Shown: positions 58,301 through 64,000 of the stretch, piece by piece
How positions within the stretch are numbered: the first letter of the stretch is position 1
Layout: every line of letters begins with the position of its first letter
Source: Monocercomonoides exilis
Lineage: Eukaryota > Preaxostyla > Oxymonadida > Polymastigidae
Assembly (NCBI GenBank): GCA_001643675.2
Contig: LSRY02000004.1
Span: forward strand, 1,597,501-1,661,500
DNA length: 64,000 bases
Reading direction: 5' to 3'
The notes under the pieces: generated by a model
Databases searched by the model: none
What the model was told of the DNA's origin: nothing
What the model saw: only the letters and a program-made list of their open reading frames with translations
Made by a program: the position numbers and the translations under genes

Positions 58301-61300
58301 CGATGCACGACCCGTTTCCGCTCGAAAGGCTCACATCTGCAAATGAAGAGCATCCAACATACAACGAGCCACCGTTTTCGCTGTGTATCACCCCGCGCTT
58401 CGCAAGAGAGAACCCGCCAAACGAACAGTTGGTGATGTTGGCCAGCCCAGACGAGCTCGTCTCAACGAAGCTCTGAGGACCAGTTGTCGCAATGCTCGAC
58501 AGATTTGCACAAAACAAATTGCACACCACACTTCCACTCAGCAGAAGCATTGGTGCACTGAACGAAAGCGCTTGGTCAGCAGCCACCGACAGCAAATTGA
58601 CCGTCAGCACACCACCAGACGCCATCACAGCTGTGTATTCAATGGACTCAGTCTCAGATGTCTTTCCAATCGAGCAGCTGGTTAACGACAGAGTTGCACT
58701 TTGCAACGATATGAACGATGCCCTGTTTCCAATCGAATGGTTCAGCAAAAACGTTATGTTCGCAAATGTTGCTGGAACGGACACCGAAACAAGCATTTCG
58801 CGACTTTTAACCGAAGAAGAGCCCACTTCTGTTGCCTGTCCCTGCGAAGCAGCACCAAAAACATAAGACTGCGAAGCCAACGTCAGCTCCTTCAAAAATG
58901 CAAATGATGGCAGCAGACTCAACTCGCAAGCAGAATTCGCAAACCGAAAGGCAGCTGCGCCTTCGACTGTTCGGCACGGATAATCTTTGTATCCGCAGAA
59001 CGTGTCATCTGCATCGCTCTCGCTTCCAGACACATACGCTGGCGATGAAAAAGTCCGCAAATACAACACCAAAGGAATCACCTTGCTGCGATCCCCCGCA
59101 TCATATCCGCTCAGCTCATCCAAATCTGCCAGCTCCACCCCTGTTTGAGGCTTGAACGCAAACGAAGACGCCTTCACCAACGATGACAGATTGCTCCCAT
59201 CCACAAACACATTCTTCCCTTTCCAAGCTCTGCAGCCCCTGAACGAAATGCTCTTCAATATAAAATCATTGGCTCCCTGATCGAAAAGAAGATACAACGC
59301 CCCGCCCTTTCCTTTGTTTTCGCTGTTGGGCGCGCTGCATTCTTCAAAGCCAACTTCGCTCGTCTGCCCAATTCGCAGTTGACTTCCGCTGCCCAAACAC
59401 AAGCCAAATGCCCCTCCATTTTCAGCTGAACTCGTGCAGTTTCTGAAAGTGATGTTTGAAATCGCCAGAATCTCTCCATCGCCCAGTGTTTTGCCAATGA
59501 TCGTGCCGTTTCCTCTGCTTCGGGCAATGTCGCACACGCTGCCTCCTTCAAACAAAAGCGAGCTTGCCGACTCCTTCTGAAACAATCCACACTCTCGAAG
59601 AGAAAAGCCGCGTATTTCGCAGAGTGTCAGGTTGACGCTTCCTCCAAGAAGAGAAAACTGCGAATGCTCCAACATTCGATTTGTTGAATCTGCAGAGATT
59701 TCGCATTGCACCAGGTTCAGCTTCCCTTCTGCATTTGAAACCAAAAACAGTGAGGATTCCAGTGACACCCCTGTATCCACAACAATCGAAAAATCAGTCA
59801 CAGTGAAAGAGCCTGTTGCGATCGTGACCAGCCAGCCATCCAAGTTTTTGGATGTGATCGTCGGTCGATCCCCACTTCCTTTTATCGAAGTTTCCACCGT
59901 TTGCCCGTTTATCGCAATCGAAGTCTCCAAATGGTTCACCCTCGAAACATGCACTTTTTGCCGCTCTGGCTGAAGCCATCTTGTTATCGCAAAGCCAATT
60001 GTCTTGCATTCTCGCCCAACATTTCCGCAAACAACATTATCTTCTTTTAATGGATCAACATGAATTGACGAAGTATTCGCTGATTGAATCCAGTTTTCTC
60101 TTGGCTCATATGCTGCACATTCCCATTCGCTAACATTCGTGCAAAATACGATTCTCTTCTCAAGTGATGTGGAAAAGCAAGTTGTGAAGTTGCTGGCAAC
60201 GTAAAAAGTCAAATTGGTTGTTCTAATTGCAATATCTGTTCCTTTGTTATTTCCACATGTATTTTGATCAAAGTACAAAAAGCGAATTTCTGTTGGATTA
60301 ACATCTTCAGTATCACACAATATGAAAAAAGTTCCTGCATACATCCTTCCTGAGCTCTCTTGAAACAAGCAATTAGAAAGCAACGAATTATTGCAAAACA
60401 TGCTACTAAAACAAATAGAACCACCGTAATACGTACTTGCCTTATTTCGATAGAATGTACACGAATCAACAATTACATAGTCGTTTTGCCCCGTTATTTG
60501 AAATGCTCCGTAATGCGGCCCTTCATTTTCAATAAAAGTTGAATCTTCAATTGAAACATCTCCAGCAGATTTCGAAAAAATGCGAATTGCACCCCCATAA
60601 TTTGACGCACATGAATTATTATTAAATGAAGAATTTGTAATTATAATGAATCCTGTTCCAGTTGCCGAAATTGCACCACCCCCATTGTCTCTACTATATG
60701 CAGTACTTTTACAACTCAAAAATGTTGTTCTTTCAATAGTTAGCGTTGCATTTCCGGTAATCAGCACGGCTGCTCCATCATAAACCTCGCTCACAATGGT
60801 AAACAACGAATCACGAAGAACAACATTTCCAGAAGAGTTCACCTGTCTGGTGTTGTTGGCCTGTGCCCTGCTCGTGACAAAGCTGCAATTGAAAGACAGG
60901 TAATGGTGGAAGGTGTGATATCCATCAAAAATGCATCCGAAATCCGCACAAGCAACTTCGTTAAATGATGAAGACTCTACTTCAATCGTGCCAATCTCAT
61001 TTCCAACGAGTTCTCTTTCCTCTGCGAGCCCTTTTCTTCGCATCGCGTCGGGCTTGTGGGTGATGTTTTCAAAATGGCATTCGTCAACAGCAACTGATTC
61101 CATCTTCCCAGCACTCAGAAAAGGATTCATCGAGTTCACAGAAAACGAATGCATTGCACTCCTTTTCAGATGGATTCTCGAGGAAGGTGCGAGAGAGTTC
61201 GACAAAACAAATCCGCATGCAGCGTTTGGTGTTGAACATAAAAACGAAATATTTTCGAGTCTCAGCAGCCCTCCAAACGAATCACAGAAATTGTCTGAGC

Positions 61301-61697
61301 CCCAATTTCTCCAAAAAAGGCAATTGCAGAAACAGCATTCAGCTTGGACGTCTCTCAAAAGTGCAACAGGACGCGCACTCCCTCGCACCGCAATCGACTC
61401 AAAAAGCACAGTGGAATTCAGCATTGAGAATAAATGGTGTTTTTGATTGTGCTCGCGCTTTTCACAAAAATCCCATCCAGCTGAACAACATTCAAGTAAT
61501 ACTGTAAAAACTGAATTTATTCTCTTTGTGTTTCCATGCAACAATTCTTTTTCTTGCAACAAAATTGAATAATGCCTATTCGTGCTTTCAGCAACAACAG
61601 AAGCTCCTGCACCAGATTTTCCTGAAGTTCCTGAATATAAATTGCTTTGTAATTGTAGGAGAGCTGGCAAGAGCAAAAGATACACCAGCAACTTCAT
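49350..61697 (-). CDS. Pmp-like receptor 2: giant beta-helix ectodomain, one TM segment, cytoplasmic pseudokinase (4115 aa)
   Basis: A single 12.3-kb exon. It starts at the ATG at 61697 with a clear signal peptide (MKLLVYLLLLPALLQL). Near residues 350-440 it has textbook GGAI and FNNN signatures of chlamydial-type polymorphic membrane protein repeats (YGGAI, SSFNNNS). Eight Cys modules of the form CGxxxxPCxT begin near residues 545, 884, 1284, 1684, 2077, 2441, 2753 and 3132. These are spaced about 310-400 residues apart, as in receptor 1, with many NxS/T glycosylation sites. The juxtamembrane domain is homologous to that of receptor 1. The TM helix is at about 3646-3672. The tail is nearly identical to that of receptor 1: LENLSPHIVLF replaces the HRD loop (about 3883-3893), KAPELL is near 3967 and SIGMMLWEC near 3992. 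It ends at TAG, five residues earlier than receptor 1, where that gene has CAG. It is probably a pseudokinase receptor. Confidence 0.87.
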   Translation of the reverse strand: MKLLVYLLLLPALLQLQSNLYSGTSGKSGAGASVVAESTNRHYSILLQEKELLHGNTKRINSVFTVLLECCSAGWDFCEKREHNQKHHLFSMLNSTVLFESIAVRGSARPVALLRDVQAECCFCNCLFWRNWGSDNFCDSFGGLLRLENISFLCSTPNAACGFVLSNSLAPSSRIHLKRSAMHSFSVNSMNPFLSAGKMESVAVDECHFENITHKPDAMRRKGLAEERELVGNEIGTIEVESSSFNEVACADFGCIFDGYHTFHHYLSFNCSFVTSRAQANNTRQVNSSGNVVLRDSLFTIVSEVYDGAAVLITGNATLTIERTTFLSCKSTAYSRDNGGGAISATGTGFIIITNSSFNNNSCASNYGGAIRIFSKSAGDVSIEDSTFIENEGPHYGAFQITGQNDYVIVDSCTFYRNKASTYYGGSICFSSMFCNNSLLSNCLFQESSGRMYAGTFFILCDTEDVNPTEIRFLYFDQNTCGNNKGTDIAIRTTNLTFYVASNFTTCFSTSLEKRIVFCTNVSEWECAAYEPRENWIQSANTSSIHVDPLKEDNVVCGNVGRECKTIGFAITRWLQPERQKVHVSRVNHLETSIAINGQTVETSIKGSGDRPTITSKNLDGWLVTIATGSFTVTDFSIVVDTGVSLESSLFLVSNAEGKLNLVQCEISADSTNRMLEHSQFSLLGGSVNLTLCEIRGFSLRECGLFQKESASSLLFEGGSVCDIARSRGNGTIIGKTLGDGEILAISNITFRNCTSSAENGGAFGLCLGSGSQLRIGQTSEVGFEECSAPNSENKGKGGALYLLFDQGANDFILKSISFRGCRAWKGKNVFVDGSNLSSLVKASSFAFKPQTGVELADLDELSGYDAGDRSKVIPLVLYLRTFSSPAYVSGSESDADDTFCGYKDYPCRTVEGAAAFRFANSACELSLLPSFAFLKELTLASQSYVFGAASQGQATEVGSSSVKSREMLVSVSVPATFANITFLLNHSIGNRASFISLQSATLSLTSCSIGKTSETESIEYTAVMASGGVLTVNLLSVAADQALSFSAPMLLLSGSVVCNLFCANLSSIATTGPQSFVETSSSGLANITNCSFGGFSLAKRGVIHSENGGSLYVGCSSFADVSLSSGNGSCIDFAAGEDVLHCVTVFNCSFQGCSVLNDGQSGGGIFASLKSSCKLLINSTSFLSCTAPSEMQSGFGGGISLFVLQTDASFAIDAPSFSDELPNKAKCGNDIFVSSPDLASSVNRESFCFYDEQNPFSAASCVGVDEKWEILMIPLVCYFRVLGDAVCVSAEGSDVPVCGYIDFGCRTLDFSFARLPERKKAVTILNEYAVGESCVLSDAKGYGISGLETKTRLKMEGNETQATSVMEVRAAVFFSCFFIEMVSSLHSTKSAVFSVADSNGVLEIENCECQPESGVSSISYCLFATKAGKLAVNGFVMSNVQFSAGAAVAVNESGACEIVNMIFENVTSSANGKIMKYSSTGEMNVNKSHFSSSMASASPMIFDGNGAVLCVSNTTFSEIGRSEGQGGAVEGVVGDGCRMVLEEVVFLDCCTVDGCGGGLGLSVSGTGHLEIGKEELNSVFKSCAAKKGNGNGGKGGGIFIGFSGEVFDYVICHTIFGAETEKNEAEEKGENIFIEGDDLSRIVTQRRFAVECDVSKEKHNEFVGFDRNADKHVPLASFLSNWTSPVFVNSEEGADYQSCGFSWYPCSSIVYAAENRFAGGVAAVCLEPNFSIADKLVLSAMPMVINGVSKPERVNIAADGRESGDGFVITQNEVTISWLEFCAPCEFLHVQRKSLVLCAGSKLVVEGCSMVMQSGNPSYRFLLITSGSVKLTEFNLNSIEFKEAPAIELVGAQTSGVFDKLHLESVNTTCESGGVIFVSSALAAQIENSTINSTSLLRQTAICVKGGASLTLKKSNFSEVNRTEGNGGVVVGEVDSEKRIEIKECNFAKVMCYHTGTKGGSMLISVAKRGTFLFEKNCVNESRVPGIDGLGGGLHLTFSDVDLTYSMKSDEFNNNDALLGKDVYLVCPLPRRMINPLLWSGSAKDGSEFEKTMWVLDPSDAEMNMSLLRFLFPSVDDIVFVDDGLGQVEAGCGSSVKPCKELSFGFTQLGTEKNILHITSSAKLEGEIKQNLSSLTIRGESVKSDMIVDGGGCICVSDGDLSTQLTIQNVRFAFATSAESPQDALIVGKVGSIFLISCDVSKSADALISSIKQSILCGKGSTITLTSVTFSELVFEADQAICAMQSGSLIISGCTFASICTSKKSLIGGMEGTCVAINNTQISECSSESGSVVHWENALEVEIANTSSFAKCSSEKDNGGAVNLIFSRNYRLSIADVSFSNNSADEKAKNGGAIFVQLSQDLDEAIEFSSLHFLGNKAHHGKDMFVACADLNRTVLQSRFQFHLVNEEGELIVDLFGRDEVITSKEAVNLTLFLLQLQSSSIHVSAAGHDYLGCGSDEYPCNTFWRGYTNMDKTGSDQKLLTVDASTVVQDTYDVSSFSIIPGYGSARSSIVVKSDLELCTLDSIFLSAKSLSIQNMLLSLPTSFAPPVQNLLRLNPPRASEAQLAVKGCVFECSSGSCIDYILISSAKGRVELADCTLPSFSSGVIPLDLSSSVLIKGMNFTNIASASSGEGGVAKVELTEEESLSINGTTAEGCSCARNGRGGAFFVKCSGSLLPAPFVFGSEIILADNEAMIGKNVFVASSDLNRTVTKSTFVFLAEKAKMEHTLFCGSDAVHRDTDLLRFLCGYKNNTIFVSSNGFDIARCGSEDDPCESFWKGMAQIERSSPSKVITVDGSTFVRDAFIVSNYTIASYSASPDEARKAVVGFQNKRINDGEPFLTNAVRLSLERMSLRVAEHFDGSASSIVHSKEGILLVRMCSFESKGLMEDLSKVQFVTVEGGELAVDDLTMSSSNFAENIFAVNNMAQLCTFTSLSVSSLNLSDGSIFSLSSSIGQETKQNSNWRCDFRINESTFSSIARVDDGTGVVFSGINNIDLKVDKTVFSDVKAERSMKGGVMLVSLLSEGSFKMSDSTVTRCCCSSNGKGGGVYLAAATAGKLDFLFSRVNFTANTAFVGNDIFIECHNITAQINETQFGFDVEKVTDKAKAIFGIDKTDHSADTNLLDFITIYRADTIIVSSDPSRNGKDDRQCGTQYLPCLSIDYGLLHLSNNFVSQMFVDKASYLGGEAKMVEMGLTSRTKAQCVIEVHSSIPQHELALISTAGSVSLSYLRFAFAEEFVSLHSAFLCPETGVLELSCCAFTSESYDSAKTVPFCLISANGCKCTAYEVSVSFLAFASPMFHVASSGNMKITSSSFSESSFEGSLAECGEDSVVQTVSSSFTSINVSGRHPMLSFNGANEVAFENCSFISCLSCTQRGSIVSLSLCTNATIDKCLFDGWKGDNKSDEKRNTQPEEICRWNGSLVDFAGTRAAMKDTAIVNSSEGGMSICGGEVSVEKGEYYGNSKAIDGFPSARRNIICESKGQLAMESLKGGDGLLPNTSLWILNEGCELSGMASERASELFIPALERVETEEKGARTELTFRGNLLLPCNLSCQITSTIEEVSSIEVYLLEEDGFVCENEARSSITSGIISSAEERAEVAVCILFGNPEKKERTESFVVKNKTEKKREEDGNNEIVKSERNKGKSSWAAIIAIIFVVLFLIVLIALVIFIVRWKKQKKRTEELEVIVEDTVKKDPKAFEMVTMELSPEEQWRRDEREAEKKNEERVKKRVYEKSLGHSESSEHLLSESGSTEYILGKDSDKIPDWALEKVEEEEETRKRSPSPSISSTSTTSTTDSDSTFVRGEDMCPTTSSMSNLVDAMDCSSPHEKLILDLRDSFFMLMHGRNKTKEMAIGSVEEREVTGAQVLFWVANLALHSFDEMSNPLSSLENLSPHIVLFSEHMDIAIALHSDCSSSSEDSDSSSISSLTIVSSSSSNVSVMSERFTDSPPPSSAFEDCEDNRDECKRWKAPELLMNRKMCATKQSVAFSIGMMLWECVTLEIPFGEYEAGIAGDKIVKGERPRLDVVEDTTYGKLIGVCLSPGWEGRPMLSELKKEFFVHFPAEAKMLTVSDAIGVEEEEGGRNEHSGGEGSSMVDDGGNGNDVGNGDEEGDAKTTR

Positions 61698-61877
61698 GCT
61701 GCAGCAAAAATCAGTTTGGATATGATCTTTTCCTTTTAATTTTTATGGTGCTAGATCGCTATTAATCTTTTGTATTTTGCTTCTTGAAAAAACCTGATTG
61801 CATCAAAGCATGTTTGCCATTGTTTAAATTTTTATTTAAACTGTTTTGAACGAAATGTGCATTTTTCACAGCGACAA
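61698..61877. promoter_or_regulatory. 180-bp divergent spacer between receptor 2 and the RRM gene
   Basis: The two genes start head to head, so this short region must carry both promoters and 5' UTRs. It includes T/A runs and a TTTTTCACAGCGAC stretch just before the RRM start. The role is inferred from position. Confidence 0.55.
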
Positions 61878-63398
61878 ATGAGTGGTTCGGCTGATTTCGA
61901 TGATTTTGGTGAATCAGAAGAGCTAGATCCATACAATGTTTTTGTCAAGTTTTTGCCGACCTATATTGATGATGCGCATTTGAACATGCTTTTTTCGCAA
62001 TACGGTACCGTTGAATCAGCGAAAGTTATGGTGTGAAACAACAATATTTATTTCTTTTCAATTGCTTTTCAGATTGGACGAAGAACTGGAGAAAGTTTAG
62101 GGATTGGATTTGTCCGATTTTCGCGTACTGAAGAGTCACAGGCTGCAATTCTTGCGCTTAACGGAAAGATTATGGAAGGAAAGGCTTTGATGGTTAAACT
62201 GTCAAATGCTTCAAAAGATCAAGAGCCGGGAGCACCGAATATCAATTTGTATATTAAGCCACTTAAATTTACAACGAACGAAGGTATTGTTTTGAAATCT
62301 TTTCGCAATTCAACCCAATTTTATTTGTATAATAATTTCAGATGAAATCTATCATCTTTTCCAACCATTTGGAATTGTGGACGATGTGAAAATTATGTAT
62401 GATGCAGCTACTCAAAGAAGCAGACAGATAGGATTTGTAAGATTCAGAAGATTGGAAGATGCCATCAGAGCTCAGCGTGCGATGAATGGATATCATCTTG
62501 ATCCGTTGTCTCCACAACTGACTGTACGATTTGCAGAAACAAAAGAAAAGAAAATGGAAAGGACAAAGCAAAAATTGAACAAAGCAGAGAAAAACAATGA
62601 AGCTAATAGAGAAACAAAGGGCATTCAGCAGAATTCCACAGTTCTTTCATCACCTGCATCTTCAAAATTGCCTCATCAGTTTGACAGTCGTCTGTCTTAT
62701 TCGCATGCTCAAAATGCTGCATTTCCGATTTCCTCCTCATCTTCATCTTCTTCACTCTCCTCTTCTGCAACGATTCCTGCAAATGCGGACAGATCCAACA
62801 TTCTGCCATACTCTTCTTCTTCAGATAAAAGTATGAAAAGCTATTCGTCTCAGCAGCCGCTGCAGACGCATATCGAAATAAGCAATTCCATTCCGGCTTA
62901 TCAACAAGCTGCAAGCGCCTTCGAACAGCAGCGGCAGGCTCAGCTTCAGGCAGGCCAGCCATTCGCCGGGAAGTATCTCTACCAGAATGTGTCTATCCAG
63001 CAGGGGCAGCAACTGCAACAGCAGCAGCAGCAGCCTTCGTATGCACAGAGAAGTCATCCAGACAGCACAAGCAAATACGACCAGCCGTCGGAGCTGCAGC
63101 AGAAAGTGGCCAGCGGACAGAGCAGCTTCCACTCTGCTCAGCTGCATCACGCTGCAAATGCCAGCAGTTCTGCATACAACGGACAGTATTTGCAAACTGC
63201 TTCATTCTCTTCTTTTCAAACAAAAATGAATGAAAAACCAGATCAACCAGCAAACACAGGCGAAGTTCCGCTGCTTCCGCTTCCGCTGCATCAGCCACAG
63301 CAGAGCATTCCACAGCCGTTTCACCCAACACGCTATCAAAGCGGAGGCTCACAATATTATCAGCCATCTTTACCACAGTCGCTTCCTTCATCATCTCC

Positions 63399-63476
<78 letters not shown>

Positions 63477-64000
63477 TCCAATACCTTCTTATTCTCCTTC
63501 TTATTCAACTTCGGCACACTCCTCGTTCTCTTCCTCCTTTCAACCTCTCAATCATCACTCTCCCTCTCCTCTTCTTTTTCCTCCTCCGCCTCCTCCTCCA
63601 TTCGCTCACCTTCCTTCTTCTATGCCTTCCTCTTCGGGCCAAATTCCATCGTCTGCTTTGCCTTCATCACTCTCTTCTAATCACATTCAATACACAACTG
63701 ACGCTTCTTCTGGCTACACTCATTTTTCTGCTGTTGGCGCACCGCAAAGCAATCCTCTCCCTCCTCCTTCTTTTCCTTCGTCATCATCATCTTCTTCTTC
63801 ATCTTCATCATCTTCCAGTCAGTTGAATATACCCCAGACACAAGAAACATCCATCCACTCATTTCAGCTTGATCCAAACACACAGCAAAGCAATGCCAAA
63901 TCAGATGTCTCAAACCAAACACCGCTTGAAAGCCAAACTCGCTTCCATCTCTCGCCAAACCCTCAGTTTCAACAGCAGCAGCAGCAACAATTTCAGCTTC
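61878..64000 (+). CDS. RNA-binding protein with two RRMs and Gln/Ser/Pro-rich tail, 3' end cut by window edge
   Basis: Exons 61878-62030, 62073-62283 and 62342-64000 (open at the edge), with introns of 42 and 58 nt and phases 0 and 1; about 674 codons are visible. RRM1 spans about residues 19-97 with RNP2 VFVKFL and RNP1 GIGFVRFS. RRM2 spans about 105-190 with RNP2 LYIKPL and RNP1 QIGFVRFR. The tandem arrangement is like ELAV/Hu or CELF proteins, which bind U- or AU-rich RNA to control splicing, stability or translation. The tail is low complexity, with poly-Gln, poly-Ser and Pro-rich blocks, and probably supports condensate formation. The start ATG follows directly after an in-frame-free leader, and RRM1 begins 18 residues in. 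A third RRM beyond the window edge is possible. Confidence 0.9.
63400..63475. repeat. (TCA)n(TCT)n coding microsatellite
   Basis: About 15 TCA units followed by about 10 TCT units, all serine codons, in the tail of the RRM protein. The switch of synonymous unit within one Ser run suggests two separate slippage expansions. Confidence 0.9.

Overview
The window looks like nuclear DNA of a flagellated, intron-containing protist that uses the standard genetic code. An oxymonad such as Monocercomonoides is my best guess (inference). Reasons: an axonemal central-pair gene (CFAP46), short GT-AG introns of 42 to 200 nt, a helical-repeat family that I associate with oxymonads, and two very large intronless surface proteins with beta-helix ectodomains and pseudokinase tails. 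I recognised no rRNA, tRNA or CRISPR array.

Layout. 1-13524 (-): CFAP46 in six exons; its last exon (1-9925, one open frame) runs off the left edge. 13579-14802 (+): an LRR protein in four exons, divergent from CFAP46 across 54 bp. 15653-20457 (-): a Ser-rich protein of about 1500 aa ending in three CCHC zinc knuckles. 20769-22177 (-): a 428-aa helical-repeat protein. 22535-31858 (+): Pmp-like receptor 1 (3107 aa). 34937-38176 (-): a secreted GH15 glucoamylase-like enzyme in ten exons. 39351-44989 (-): a 1790-aa protein with a poly-Ser run of about 52. 49350-61697 (-): Pmp-like receptor 2 (4115 aa). 61878-64000 (+): an RRM protein with a Gln/Ser-rich tail, cut by the right edge. The gene models are my own exon joins, checked by reading phase and by continuity of the protein.

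The most interesting structure is the pair of receptor genes. They point at each other and are joined by an inverted duplication. The near-identical tract starts at the transmembrane segment (30418 / 50772), covers the whole cytoplasmic pseudokinase tail and the 3' end, and continues through noncoding DNA to 33393 / 47781. The ectodomains are homologous but strongly diverged and carry different numbers of a Cys-rich module (5 versus 8). This is a 'variable outside, homogenised inside' arrangement, best explained by gene conversion or recent segmental duplication. The homogenised tract stops where arm B carries 1.06 kb of extra DNA with a relic of a third receptor. The region between the arms holds the GH15 gene, the 1790-aa gene and three nonautonomous inverted-repeat elements. 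One is a 777-bp foldback element with 359-bp arms and a perfect 8-bp target duplication; another is a 420-bp element flanked by TA.
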